A DNA stretch of 64,000 bases from Gracilaria domingensis (GCA_022539475.1 VCMS01000172.1:53675-117674); one strand, 5' to 3'; positions 52,508-63,063 are shown, counted from the first letter of the stretch. Notes: generated from the letters alone by a model not told the origin. A program made the numbers and translations.

Positions 52508-53274
52508 TCAGGTGGTGAACCAGTCGATTGAGGACCACAGAGGTAGAACACTTGGTGCTCCTGCCCCAGTACTGGCTGGAGAAAGAGGAACGTTGTGAGG
52601 ACCAAGCGAAGTATGAAAGGGTGCCGAAGGATCACCACCAGGAGGTCCACCAGGAGGTTGATACGTACCAAGGCCACCAAAGCCTACCATAGGGGTCGCA
52701 GGAAGCTGCGACGCAGGAGCGTACGGGTTGAAACTTTCCACAGGAAGTCGATGTAACGGCGCGTGGCCTTGCACAAGGTTGCTCAACTGAGCAACATAGG
52801 CTGCCACCTCACGGTAGAGATTGCGCTGGAAGTAGTCGCGGAACTGTCGCAGCTCAGAAGTGCGCCGCTCGCGGTGAGCAATCACGGGGAGCAAGTTGGT
52901 AAGAGTATCCACAGCGGTGAGTATGTCGTTTGGACCAGGACGGTTGAAGTGCACCATCGACGCGTGGTTGAGACGCGCCAAAGCGCTCCGAATCGCACCA
53001 CTGTCACCACCTGGGGTACCGGGTATACCGGGAGCGACTGAAAACCAACGCGAAGAGGCCCATGGGTCCCCCGGCCGGGGGGATGCGCCGCTGCGTGAGT
53101 AGTGGGAGGACCACTAGGGGTAGGAGCCGCCACACTGGTACGGGGAGTGGCCTGCACGGGAGCCGACGGAGGCAATGCAGGGGACTCATAGTTTTCGGCG
53201 GCCACCATCATGGTATCGTCGTCACCAAAAGAGTACTCGCCAGTGTGGGGCAAACTCGGAGGAGTGAAACCCAC
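52508..53274 (-). pseudogene. Pro-rich protein with frameshift, unknown
   Basis: Frame 1 runs from ATG 53274 (MGFTPPSLPHTGEYSFGDDD, then Pro/Ala/Thr-rich). Around 53060-53085, in a run of C and G, the coding sense passes to another frame that continues ALARLNHASMVHFNRPGPND..., a helical segment with LTNLLPVIAHRERR and FRDYFQRNLYREV, and ends in a Gly/Pro-rich tail. Either a frameshifted gene or an unrecognised intron (a TTTTCAG lies just downstream). The helical core is gag-like in character. No family recognised. Confidence 0.4.
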
Positions 53275-53811
53275 CAGACTGTCCGAAGGTCCGCTCTCTT
53301 AAGATATGGCAGACCAGTGACAGAGCCCTCTGTACCACCGTAGCTCGGTTGTAAGGCCGAAGTGGCAACTGGCTATACCTACAGAGGTGCTAGGCCACGT
53401 CGTGAGGAAACGATGAGAAACTCCAGGGATGGGGTGGTATCGGCAACGATGAAACACGACCAACGACAGGTGTAGTCCCAAGAGGGAAAGCAACAGAAAA
53501 AAAACAACCAAACAACACCCACACGCGACGGGTAGGGCTTCCTCGGCACTGTGCCCGGAGCGTGGCGAGATCCTCCAACGGTAATGCACGGGTTTCCGTA
53601 AACACGGCAAAACTCTATACAGAGTCGGATCACTTCGTAATCTAGTCCTATATCTTCTCGGTACAACCCTCAGGTCCTGACATCAACGAAAGATGTTCCT
53701 CAAAGGTACCGAGAGGGTAGGACCACCGTAACCAGACGTGGCTATACTCGCGAGAGTGATAACACACGTAGGCGGTTGACGCCAGAGCCTCACTCGTGTA
53801 GAGTCCACTCA
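53275..53811. other. Spacer, no gene seen
   Basis: Contains short ORFs only. It lies between the Pro-rich gene and the tandem duplication of the Plavaka-like element. Upstream sequence of either could lie here. Confidence 0.35.
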
Positions 53812-54220
53812 CGTCTGTCTCTTGTAGATGCTAGTTTTTGGCGAGGGTCGTCCAGAATCGCTGTGCAGTAAATACTGGTGGGTTTTCCACTCATGCTAGT
53901 TCTTTAGTCGAGGGCTACCTGAACGGTATTTCGCGAAGTCTATGTTCAGTTTCCATTAAGGTGCACATTACACGATACCTTCTGCGGAATGATACCCTGC
54001 AACGCATGGAATACTGGTGCTAGTACAGATGATGCCCATTATGAAATCATACCGTTTTATTCGTATCTATTCTTCTATCGACAGCTTTTGCTAACCACTA
54101 CTTCGCTATATTACATGTACCATTTCCCCATGATGGATCGGGTGTAGGCGCAATCTGCGGCAGATGCCGCAGACTGCACCTCCACCATAGTGCTGTATCG
54201 GTAGAACAAATACGCACTCC

Positions 54221-54253
54221 GAGAGGATGAGGCGCGAAGCGCCTCATCCTCTC
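54221..54253. other. Hairpin 1
   Basis: GAGAGGATGAGGCGC, loop GAA, then its exact complement. The second copy is at 56138-56170 with one mismatch. Confidence 0.85.
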
Positions 54254-54263
54254 CGTTCGTCAT

Positions 54264-54297
54264 GTAGGGAACCATGCCCAGATGCATGGTTCCCTAC
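54264..54297. other. Hairpin 2
   Basis: GTAGGGAACCATGC, short loop, then the complement. The second copy at 56181-56214 is identical. Confidence 0.85.
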
Positions 54298-55055
54298 TTG
54301 AGGAACCTGCACCTGCAACTCGTGAGCTACGTCCGCATCAAAAGTCATTTACCTGTATACGCAAGCAGAAAGTATCCATAAGTTAGTCAATCCTCCGTTG
54401 GATGCATTTGAAATGCGATGGAACCTACCATTGATAAAACAAAACAGAAACGTTGAGCTAGAAAAGTCGAGGGACCTAGTAGCTCGCAAAGGGAAGAAGA
54501 AGAAGGAAAGGGATCGGTTAGATTACCAGCCCACCATCATCGTAAAGCGCGAAAGGTGTCGAAGCGAGAACTCACAACCAAGGACACCAAGAATGCCCAT
54601 GCAGCAAACATACCGCAAGATGCGATAAACGAAAGAGCAGCCTATGTCCCAACCAAGCACCAGAATCGCCTATTCCGAACAGCCAGAGATCGATCTTGAG
54701 AGACGAAATGAAATTGGTCGTTTACCTGTATACGCAAGCAGAAAGTATCCATAAGTTAGTCAATGCTCCGTTGGATACATATGAAATGCGATGGAACGTA
54801 CCATTGATAAACCAAAACAGAAACGTTGCGCTAGAAAAATCGAGGGACCTAGTAACTCGCAAAAGTAACCCAAAGCCTTTTTCCTGCCGTTTACATGTCG
54901 CAGAGCGCGAAGAGACGTGGTGAGGATTGGTTAGTTTAGAACAAAGATACGTAGAAGGATATGGAAGCACGTACGAAAAGACTGCACGGAAAGACTGCAC
55001 GGAATACATCCGTGAGATACGGATGCTGTCCGCTTTATGGAGGCGTCCGACGAGG

Positions 55056-55142
55056 GCGGAGAAAGAGAATGAGGTACGCTTCATGTCCGCTTAATGGAAT
55101 CCATTAAGCAGAGATGAAGCGTACTTCATTCTCTTTCTCCGC
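55056..55142. other. Large hairpin (~42-bp arms)
   Basis: Arms GCGGAGAAAGAGAATGA... and ...TCATTCTCTTTCTCCGC meet near 55099 with about three mismatches. In unit B only the left arm of this hairpin remains (about 57350-57393). Confidence 0.8.
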
Positions 55143-55551
55143 ACGCTACTTCGTAGCGAGTGCGAGGGCGGAAAAAAGTACGACGGAGCGGAGTAGAACG
55201 CGAGGATGGCACGGATCACGACGGTAACAGAAGGTCGGACGTCGGACGGGCGGCGGCGGCGGCGGAGGGAAGAGATTTATTTTTTTGTGCGAGATTGGAC
55301 AAGTGTACAGCGTACAACGTTGCGAAACCAGAGGTTTATAACCAGTGGTAGATAATACGAGAAGTATACCCTTGTGTTGAGGTCGACGTGTACCTACGTT
55401 CCTTTTTGAACGAAAGCACGTGATTTAAACTCAAAGTATATTCTCCGTTCTCAGCAACACGTCGATATTGACTGTCGCTCGACATCCTTCTCCCTTCTTA
55501 CAACCTTCCCTTGCAGTCTTTGTCGTCGTTTCTCGTTCATTTCTTCTTCCC

Positions 55552-55662
55552 ATGGTCTACTACTGTACACATAAGAAGCGTGGGTGCCCCTTCGTTACTC
55601 GCCGAGGAGTCTTATCTCTTCAACAGCATGTCAACCATTCGTCTGTCTCTTGCAGATGCTAG
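55552..55662 (+). pseudogene. Truncated transposase start (unit A copy)
   Basis: ATG 55552 opens the same zinc-finger coding sequence as 57849 (MVYYCTHKKRGCPFVTRRGV) but passes out of homology after QQHVNH at the duplication junction and stops shortly after. Not functional as a transposase. Confidence 0.8.
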
Positions 55663-57937
55663 GTTTTGGCGAGGGTCGTCCAGAAATTGGCAAGGGTCGT
55701 CCAGTAAATTTTTTGAAAAAATATCGAGATCAATTATTTCAAAATCTGCAGATAATTGCTTGGGTCGTCCAGAATCGCTGTGCAGTAAATACTGGTGGGT
55801 TTTCCACTCGTGCTAGTTCTTTAGTCGAGGGCTACCTGAACTGTATTTCGCGAAGTCTAGGTTCAGTTTCCATTAAGGTGCACATTACACGATACCTTCT
55901 GCGGAATGATACCCTGCAACGCATGGAATACTAGTGCTAGTACAGATGATGCCCATTATGAAATCATACCGTTTTATTCGTATCTATTCTTCTATCGACC
56001 GCTTTTGCTAACCACTACTTCGCTATATTACATGTACCATTTCCCCATGATGGATCGGGTGTAGGCGCAATCTGCGGCAGATGCCGCAGAGGGCACCTGC
56101 ACCAAATTGCGGTAACGGTAGAACACATACGCACTCCGAGAGGATGGGGCGCGAAGCGCCTCATCCTCTCCGTTCGTCATGTAGGGAACCATGCCCAGAT
56201 GCATGGTTCCCTACTTGAGGAACCTGCACCTGCAACTCGTGAGCTACGTACGCATCAAAAGTCATTTACCTGTATACGCAAGCGGAAAGTATCCATAAGT
56301 TAGTCAATGATCCGTTGGATACATTTGAAATGCGATGGAACGTACCATTGATAAAGCAAAACAGAAACGTTGCGCTAGAAAAGTCGAGGGACCTAGTAAC
56401 TCGCAAAATGAAAAAGAAGAAGGAAAGGGATCGGTTAGATTACCAGCCCACCATCATCGTAAAGCGCGAAAGGTGTCGAAGCGAGAACTCACAACCAAGG
56501 ACACCAAGAATGCCCATGCAGCAAACATACCTCAAGATGCGATAAACGAAAGAGCAGCCTATGTCCCAACCAAGTACCAGAATCGCCTATCCCGAACAGC
56601 CAGAGATCGATCTTGAGAGACGAAATGAAATTGGTCGTTTTCCTGTATACGCAAGCAGAAAGTATCCATAAGTTAGTGAATGCTCCGTTGGATACAGTTG
56701 AAATGCGATAGAACGTACCATTGATAAGAGCAAAACAGAAACGTTGCACTAGAAAAGTCGAGGGACCTAGTAAATCGCAAACGGAAGAAGAAGCAGGAAA
56801 GGGATCGGTTAGATTACCAGCCCACCATCATCGTAAAGCACGAAAAGGTGTCGAAGCGAGAACTCACAACCAAGGACACCAAGAATGCCCAAGCAGCAAA
56901 CATACCGCAAGATGCGATAAACGAGAGAGCAGCCTATGTCCCAACCAAGTACCAGAATCGCCTATCCCGAACAGCCAGAGATCGATCTTGAGAGACGAAA
57001 TGAAATTGGTCGTTTTCCTGTATACGCAAGCAGAAAGTATCCATAAGTTAGTGAATGCTCCGTTGGATACAGTTGAAATGCGATAGAACGTACCATTGAT
57101 AAGAGCAAAACAGAAACGTTGCGCTAGAAAAGTCGAGGGACCTAGTAACTCGCAAAAGTAACCCAAAGCCTTTTTCCTGCCGTTTACATGTCGCAGAGCG
57201 CGAAGAGACGTGGTGAGGATTGGTTAGTTTAGAACAAAGATACGTAGAAGGATATGGAATCACGTACGAAAAGACTGCACGGAAAGACTGCACGGAATAC
57301 ATCCGTGAGATACGGATGCTGTCCGCTTTATGGAGGCGTCCGACGAGGGCGGAGAAAGAGAATAAGGTACGCTTCATGTCCGCTTAATGGAATCCATTCT
57401 CAGCACGCTACTTCGTAATCCGTCGTACTTTTTTCCGCCCTCGCACTTCGTAGCGAGTGCGAGGGCGGAAAAACGTACGACGGAGCGGAGTAGAACGCGA
57501 GGATGGCACGGATCACGACGATAACAAAAGATCGGACGTCGGACGGGCGGGGGCGGCGGCGGAGGGAAGAGATTTATTTTTCTGTGCGAGATTGGACAAG
57601 TGTACAGCGTACAACGTTGGGAAACCAGAGGTTTATAACCAGTGGTAGATAATACGAGAAGTATACCCTTGTGTTGAGGTCGACGTGTACCTACGTTCCT
57701 TTTAGAACGAAAGCACGTGATTTAAACTCAAAATATATTCTCCGTTCTGAGCAACACGTCGATATTGACTGTCGCTCGACCTCCTTCTCCCTTCGGACGC
57801 CCTTCCCTTGCAGTCTTTGTCGTCGTTTCTCGTTCATTTCTTCTTCCCATGGTCTACTACTGTACACATAAGAAGCGTGGGTGCCCCTTCGTTACTCGCC
57901 GAGGAGTCTTATCTCTTCAACAGCATGTCGACCATTG
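55634..57937 (+). repeat. Tandem duplication, unit B (about 2300 bp)
   Basis: The copy that leads into the intact transposase gene. It contains two full and one partial 371-bp repeats, while unit A has one full and one partial. Confidence 0.85.
57420..57483. other. Large hairpin (~30-bp arms)
   Basis: CCGTCGTAC...CCGCCCTCGCA and its complement TGCGAGGGCGG...GTACGACGG are separated by a few bases. In unit A only the right arm is present (55160-55190). The two units have therefore kept or lost different palindromes. Confidence 0.8.
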
Positions 57938-60140
57938 CCCGTTTCGTCTGAAAGCAGCGCTGGAAGACGACAATAGCCGGGCCATTCGGAGAAGCAAGCG
58001 TCTCAAGCTTTCCGCGCCCGCGCCCGCATCTTCCGAAACGGTCACTGCCCCTTGTCGCCTTCCCGAGCCTCCAGTGTCCGAGGACATCGTCGACCCCACT
58101 CCGTGCGCCCCTCCCATTCCGGACACTTCGCATTGTGTTTCTCCTTCCCCGGGTCCCGCGTCATTAGAGCGAGAACACGGAAGCAGTTCCCGCCCAGTGC
58201 CTTCTGAGGAGGCCCTTGGTGATTTGCATATGGATTACCTCACGGTTTGTTTGGCTTCAGTAGCTTCCAACCTTGGTCATCGTGAGGCAGACGAGCTAAT
58301 TGGGCTACTTCGGGACCCGCGATTCTCGCAAAAGCGATTCAACGAGACCATAACAAGTTCCAAGCGCTGTACAGAACTGAAGAAGGCCATTTTCGAACGA
58401 TACGCCTCAAAGGACGGTTTCAATCGCAGAACTGTCTCGCCAGAAGGATGTAAGTTCAGCGCCACCCTCTACACGAGAGACCCCGTTCAGACACTTGTGA
58501 AACAGCTCCAGTTGGCTAACAACGAAAACGCATTCTTCCACCCTATACCTCAAACCCACTCCACGAAAATATCTCACCCCATGTCCGGCTCTCTCGCAAG
58601 AGACGCCACCTCAAAACTTAAGGAAATGGTCATGGGCTCTTTGGATAGTAGAATAGTGTGGTACTCCCAAGAAATAAGTTACAGTGAATCTTTCGTAGGT
58701 CTTCTGCAGGTATACACCGATAAGTCTTCAACAACTCTAAAGCAAACATCGGTTACCGCCTATCCTCTTCACCTCATATTTCTCAACTTCTCCGAAGAGC
58801 TTCGCCGTAAGTGTATCTGTGATGACCTCACAGTAGTGGCATACTTCCCTACCACACTGATCGAGGTTTCCGCATCTGAAGCAGACGCAATGCCATTTGT
58901 TTCTAGCAAGTCTCTACGCGAGTCCAGGATGCAAATCCTTCAAGAATCTCTTCGTCAAGTCCTGGAGCCCATTCTAAATCTCACGCAGAAAGGTTTTCAG
59001 TTCATCGGGGAAGACAAACTAAGTCGAGTGTGCCATCCTCTGCTTGCAAGTTATTGTGCGGATATTCCTGAGGCTAAGGACATTCTGTCCATTCTTCATG
59101 GGACCAAAACGGAAAGCCCGTGTCATAGATGCAAAGCCCCTCGCTCATCTTTATGCAGTCCTATTCCCACCTCATTCAACGGACGTTCTCAAAAGCACAC
59201 GAAAAGCATCCGAAAGACATACACAGCTATCTTGCAACATGCACAAAAAGACGAGGCGGAAAGACGTCCACGTCGTGCGAGGGAGAGGAGATCTCAAGCG
59301 GATACTCTGATGCGTTCAAATTCCATATCTCTCATTCCTTCGTTCCTCGAAACTTCCGTAAGCCTTGGAATGATCCCGGGATTGTCTCCATACAGTCTGT
59401 TCTCATTCGAACCATTACACAACTTGCATCTCGGCATCTCAAAGTTGATAAAAATGGCCACAATCGAGAGACTGCAGTCAGACACCCTGTGCACCACAAT
59501 AGGAACATCTGCATCGCGTTCATTTCGAACGATACGCACCCAACTCCTCAACCATGCAAACGCAATTCTAGCTGCCATAGAACGCGATTCTCCTGCCAAA
59601 GGTTTACATATCGATTTCTCCACGCAGGAGAAAGGCAAATCTTTGAATGGTATCTTCACGAAAGACGGTCTCCGTGGAATGCTGGAGGCCAAAAACTACA
59701 AAGCACTTGACATGGTCTTTCCCTTCATAGGAGCATTCTTTGACATATGCTGTGAAGAACAGGACGTTGCCCCAATCACAACCGTTTTCTCTCAGTATTC
59801 GGACTTGCTCTCGACCTTATTCAGATACAATCGTGACCCGTATTGGACTGAAAGCTGTCTCCTGTGTCTTAGTTCGGAGATTGAAGCCTTCAAGCGTTCC
59901 GCAACAAAGACTCTGGCGGATTTTCATCCCTCCAGACTGGGAACTCTGAAGTTTCATCTTCTCGATCATCTCGTGGACGATATACGCCGTCTGGGAAGTA
60001 TCAAGTACTACGACGCAGGCACATACGAACATGCACACCTGCTATTTAAGAGACACTACAAAAAGACGTCCAGAAGAACAGCAACGGCTGTGGAGGAGAC
60101 TATTCGCTCCATTGAGCACGGACATGTTAGAAAGCAATGA
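57849..60140 (+). CDS. Plavaka-like transposase
   Basis: The ORF is 763 aa from ATG 57849. The upstream in-frame sequence is open but the zinc finger begins at this Met. N-terminal zinc finger: C-X6-C then QQHVDHC (residues 4-29). A Pro/Ser-rich linker (about 40-130) follows. The core holds Asp in LLQVYTDKSS, the segment YPLHLIFLNFSEELRRKC...VVAYFPTT, a CHRCKAP zinc motif and YSLFSFEPLHNLHLGISKLIK. The N-terminal C2H2-type finger and the YPL-L-N-(S/P)-E-RRK and H-LHLG blocks are those of Plavaka-type (CACTA-related) transposases. It would bind element ends and catalyse DNA cleavage in the nucleus. The frame stays open for 245 codons after the TGA at 60138-60140. This is the best-preserved transposase in the window. 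Confidence 0.75.
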   Translation: MVYYCTHKKRGCPFVTRRGVLSLQQHVDHCPFRLKAALEDDNSRAIRRSKRLKLSAPAPASSETVTAPCRLPEPPVSEDIVDPTPCAPPIPDTSHCVSPSPGPASLEREHGSSSRPVPSEEALGDLHMDYLTVCLASVASNLGHREADELIGLLRDPRFSQKRFNETITSSKRCTELKKAIFERYASKDGFNRRTVSPEGCKFSATLYTRDPVQTLVKQLQLANNENAFFHPIPQTHSTKISHPMSGSLARDATSKLKEMVMGSLDSRIVWYSQEISYSESFVGLLQVYTDKSSTTLKQTSVTAYPLHLIFLNFSEELRRKCICDDLTVVAYFPTTLIEVSASEADAMPFVSSKSLRESRMQILQESLRQVLEPILNLTQKGFQFIGEDKLSRVCHPLLASYCADIPEAKDILSILHGTKTESPCHRCKAPRSSLCSPIPTSFNGRSQKHTKSIRKTYTAILQHAQKDEAERRPRRARERRSQADTLMRSNSISLIPSFLETSVSLGMIPGLSPYSLFSFEPLHNLHLGISKLIKMATIERLQSDTLCTTIGTSASRSFRTIRTQLLNHANAILAAIERDSPAKGLHIDFSTQEKGKSLNGIFTKDGLRGMLEAKNYKALDMVFPFIGAFFDICCEEQDVAPITTVFSQYSDLLSTLFRYNRDPYWTESCLLCLSSEIEAFKRSATKTLADFHPSRLGTLKFHLLDHLVDDIRRLGSIKYYDAGTYEHAHLLFKRHYKKTSRRTATAVEETIRSIEHGHVRKQ

Positions 60141-60875
60141 AATGGCAATACTCCTTACCAGCGTAATCCAGGTTTACCAGGAACTTCCACACAGCTTCCT
60201 CGGTTTGCAATGAGAGGGCGTTCTTTCACTTTACGAGCTCTTCAACATTGTGTTTCAAGTATGTCCAGTTCAAAAACATGGACTGCTGTTAGAGAGATGT
60301 TCTCAAGTACGGACACAAGGTCGATTCTTGATCAGATTGGTGAACAGGCCCTTCCTCCTTTCCTCAGTCTCGTGAAAGAAACACTGGATGAGCACTCTAT
60401 TACATACTTCCCAGAAAAGACAAGGATAACTCTGGTGAATTCGGCCCTCGTGAAAGGCGGTTTCGTTCCGACTCTTGAACACTTCGATTCGTCTTCTAAG
60501 GCACTTAAGCTGGGACGACCCAAATACCCCATCATCCAACGTGTCTTCGCTTCTCCAGCATTTGGTCCCAGTAGAAAGCCAAAGTTTTCCACTGTATTGG
60601 TAAGCGGAGAAGATTCAGAGACTTGGGTTGCCCAGGTAGTCGCTCTGATGTCGGCCACGTCGCGATTCGGAGCTATTGCAAAGGTCGCGTATTGTGCTAA
60701 AGGTCGCGGATCAAGTGGGTGTGAAGCGCTAGTTTTCTCTAGTTTGATATGTGTGCACGGCGTGTGCAGCGAAATCACTGCCAGAAGAGCCGGGAGGAGT
60801 GGTTTCGAAGGTCTCCGGAGGGTGCCAAAATGTGGCCAGAACGTGCCCGCGGGCGGAGGGGGTCGGTCGTGTTAG
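60141..60875 (+). pseudogene. In-frame continuation of the transposase after TGA
   Basis: The frame of the transposase continues past TGA 60138-60140 without a stop to 60875; an ATG is at 60210. The sequence up to about 60760 looks like a folded C-terminal domain (KTWTAVREMF, LPPFLSLVKETLDEHSI, STVLVSGEDSETWVAQVVAL, AIAKVAYCAKGRGSSGC). From 60764 the frame runs into the palindromic element and is meaningless. Either a nonsense mutation or stop-codon readthrough separates it from the main ORF. Confidence 0.55.
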
Positions 60876-61588
60876 GGTAGCTACCCTACCACGACCGGAC
60901 CCCCCCGCCCGCGGGCACGTTTTGGGCGATGTTTTGAAAAATGTGCGATATTATGCCCGCGGGCGGAGGGGGGTCGGTCGTGTTAGGGTAGCTACCCTAA
61001 CACGACCGGACCCCCCGCCCGCGGGCACGTTTTGGACGATTTTTTGAAAAATGTGCGATTTTATGCCCGCGGGCGGGGGGGGGGGTCAGTCGTGTTAGGG
61101 TAGCTACCATAACAGGACCGGACCCCCCCGCCCGCGAGCACGTTTTGATTGATTTTTTTAAAAATGTGCGATTTTATGCCCGCGGGCGGGGGGGTCGGTC
61201 GTGTTAGGGTAGCTACCCTAACACGACCGGACCCCCCCGCCCGCTGGCACGTTTTGGACGATTTTTTGAAAAATGTGCGATTTTATGCCCGCGGGCGCGG
61301 GGGGTCGGTCGTGTTAGGGTAGCTACCCTAACACGACCGGACCCCCCCGCCCGCGGGCACGTTTTGGACGATTTTTTGAAAAATGTGCGATTTTATGCCC
61401 GCGGGCACGTTTTGGACGATTTTTTGAAAAATGTGCGATTTTATGCCCGCGGGCGCGGGGGGTCGGTCGTGTTAGGGTAGCTACCCTAACACGACCGACC
61501 CCCCCCGCCCGCGGGCACGTTCTGGCCACATTCCGGCGCCTTCCCGGGACCTCGCAAAACACGCCGCCCCGCAGTGATTTCGCTACAC
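60764..61588. mobile_element. Long-TIR element built of tandem palindromes
   Basis: The outer ends are inverted: GTGCAGCGAAATCACTGC (60764-60781) and its complement with one mismatch (61571-61588). The arms stay similar for about 80 bases, through ATGTGGCCAGAACGTGCCCG. Inside, six palindromes of about 70 bp (starts near 60844, 60954, 61064, 61177, 61286, 61444; period about 110) each have arms of the type TGCCCGCGGGCGG..GGTCGGTCGTG around the centre GTTAGGGTAGCTACCCTAAC. They are separated by an AT-rich spacer with GATTTTTTGAAAAATGTGCG; a short unit without palindrome is at 61396-61443. No coding capacity. It interrupts the transposase continuation. Confidence 0.85.
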
Positions 61589-61944
61589 CCGGCCGCCGGT
61601 ACGTTGGCGCTGCTGTCCACGTGTATTTGCGGGAGTAGGCTGTACATGGAAGTGAATGAGTGTACTCTTGACTACTATGCAAAGCATTTGAAGAGCATGA
61701 TTAGAGAGCGCGACCATTGCTCGCGTGAGTCATCATTGCGCGAACTCCACGACTCTAAAGCGTACAATCAGCGTGCGAGCGGCCACGGACAGGACACGGA
61801 CGAGACTGGCAGTGCGCTGGGAGGAGCTGCCGAAAGCGGGGGTGCCCAGCGTAAGTCGCCATTTAAAAGGCTCGCATCCGTTCTTGTATCGTCCAGAGCG
61901 AACGTATTGTTGATATACACCTTTCACTGCAATAGCTGTTCAAC
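61589..61944. other. Spacer, no gene seen
   Basis: Lies between the palindromic element and the 61945 gene. It should hold that gene's promoter; no TATA box is certain (TTTAAAAGG at about 61861 is a weak candidate). Confidence 0.4.
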
Positions 61945-63063
61945 ATGAAGCCAACTCGTGTTCGAAAGCGTACGCAAAGCGTGACTCCTCGCACTCGGCG
62001 GAGCACTCGATTATTGCAAGGTGAAATGCGGGTTTCTCTGCAGATGGATATTGAGGATGAAGGAAAGGTGATAGTCGGGGAAGCGTTGTTGCATGGAATT
62101 GGAAGTGTTCTACGCCGCGAGTTGCTCGGGAAGCAATTGGACCCAGGTCTTGTGATGGTTCATAATATTCTCATCAGTCGAAGCGGTCAGACGTTCTACC
62201 CTTACCGGGCGGAGGGCCTGGATCTTCCACAATATATCCAGGATCTCCGGACGGCCGCTCCTTGGGATGGGAAAATGATGGAACCGGTGGCAGCCAGCAT
62301 TCCGGCGTCGAAGCGAGGAACGGTGAGCGCTATGAGTGAGGTGATGACGCCGACAAGCCGCACGGAGCCAATTCGAAGTTCATCAACACCGAGAGGTAGC
62401 GCATCAGTAGCACCTCCACGGGCAGGTCCGTCGTCTGTTACGAAGCGGTCTATGAAGACGAGAGCATCCCCAGCTACGAAGCGGACAGATCAAACAAAGT
62501 CTACCTCCGTTACGAAGCCCACTGCGTCGAAAAGGGCTTCTCCTGCGATGAATCAAACCGTCGACACAAGGGGATCTTCTGCGTCGAAACAGACGGTTCA
62601 GCAGGGGACGGCTGTGCAAGAGGAGGAAGATGAGATCATAAAAGGTCCCCTTCCAGACGCGGATGCGCAATCCGCACAAGGAGCTGGTCCATCTGTACCC
62701 CAAACTGCACCAGAAACTGCGGAGCAGCAGGACGATGACGTTGTGCTTCTGTCCGCAAGAATGGCACGTTCAAGTGTTTCTGGCGAGCGGTCTGGAACAC
62801 AAGGGACACCTACTCGGAGCAAGACGTACAGACGAATTCGTCAGAAGGTACCAAAGGTGAACCTCAATTCCAATTTCGTGTACAACAAACTGTGGCAGTG
62901 GAGAGAAGAAGTGGATTCTGCTATTGGAGACCTGTTGCAGAAGATGGATGCGTTTGTTATCTATCCCGGCGATAAAAGTTGCGAAATTGTGGATAACTTC
63001 CGGTTTTCACTTCGACAGTCCATTGTACGTGAAGTTAGGGAACAGGTCATTTCGATAAAGTAA
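61945..63063 (+). CDS. Hypothetical basic protein with low-complexity linker
   Basis: The 372-aa ORF starts at ATG 61945. The first 25 residues are strongly basic (TRVRKRTQSVTPRTRRSTR), compatible with nuclear import. Residues 30-105 look folded (VSLQMDIEDEGKVIVGEALL...). Residues 120-225 are a Thr/Ser/Lys/Pro linker with imperfect repeats of the type SVTKPT or SPATKRT; an acidic segment follows. The C-terminal 70 residues are predicted helical (FVYNKLWQWREEVDSAIGDL). It shares only the short string VYNKL with the accessory protein at 40298-41407, too little to call homology. It may be an accessory gene of the adjacent transposon or a host gene. Confidence 0.6.
   Translation: MKPTRVRKRTQSVTPRTRRSTRLLQGEMRVSLQMDIEDEGKVIVGEALLHGIGSVLRRELLGKQLDPGLVMVHNILISRSGQTFYPYRAEGLDLPQYIQDLRTAAPWDGKMMEPVAASIPASKRGTVSAMSEVMTPTSRTEPIRSSSTPRGSASVAPPRAGPSSVTKRSMKTRASPATKRTDQTKSTSVTKPTASKRASPAMNQTVDTRGSSASKQTVQQGTAVQEEEDEIIKGPLPDADAQSAQGAGPSVPQTAPETAEQQDDDVVLLSARMARSSVSGERSGTQGTPTRSKTYRRIRQKVPKVNLNSNFVYNKLWQWREEVDSAIGDLLQKMDAFVIYPGDKSCEIVDNFRFSLRQSIVREVREQVISIK

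Larger units (their letters stand above)
53812..55633 (+). repeat. Tandem duplication, unit A (1822 bp)
   Basis: Nearly identical to 55634-57937 apart from length changes. Both start GTCTGTCTCTTG(T/C)AGATG. Unit A ends within the transposase zinc-finger codons, where unit B continues into the full gene. B is longer because of one extra 371-bp repeat, about 100 inserted bases after 55674 and changes at the large hairpin. Confidence 0.85.
54351..57150 (+). repeat. Five 371-bp subrepeats
   Basis: Units begin near 54351, 54722, 56267, 56639 and 57016 with TGTATACGCAAGCRGAAAGT. They carry a shared 120-bp first part; three are full length (ending AGACGAAATGAAATTGGTCG) and the last unit of each set breaks off after about 130 bases into AGTAACCCAAAGCC. 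Short basic ORFs in them (ATGCGATGGAACG...) are repeated too but look non-coding. Confidence 0.8.
53812..60763 (+). mobile_element. Plavaka-like DNA transposon with duplicated 5' region
   Basis: The element comprises a tandemly duplicated, hairpin-rich 5' region (53812-55633 and 55634-57937), the transposase (57849-60140) and an in-frame continuation (to 60763). Its true termini were not identified. The motif GGGTCGTCCAG occurs near the start of each duplicated unit (once in the first, three times in the second, within 55674-55775) and could be a terminal or internal repeat. The right side is cut by the palindromic element at 60764. Confidence 0.6.

Noticed and set aside
54398-57166. Repeated short ORFs in the 371-bp units as a repeat-protein family
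   Set aside because: Open lengths differ between units, frames are broken by small changes, and both strands give similar ORFs.
60844-61521. TTAGGG/CCCTAA motifs taken as an interstitial telomere
   Set aside because: Each palindrome has a single TTAGGG on each strand with no tandem telomere repeats; the array is explained by the palindromic unit.
61945-63063. Homology between this protein and the accessory protein at 40298-41407
   Set aside because: Only VYNKL and general helical character are shared; too weak to claim.
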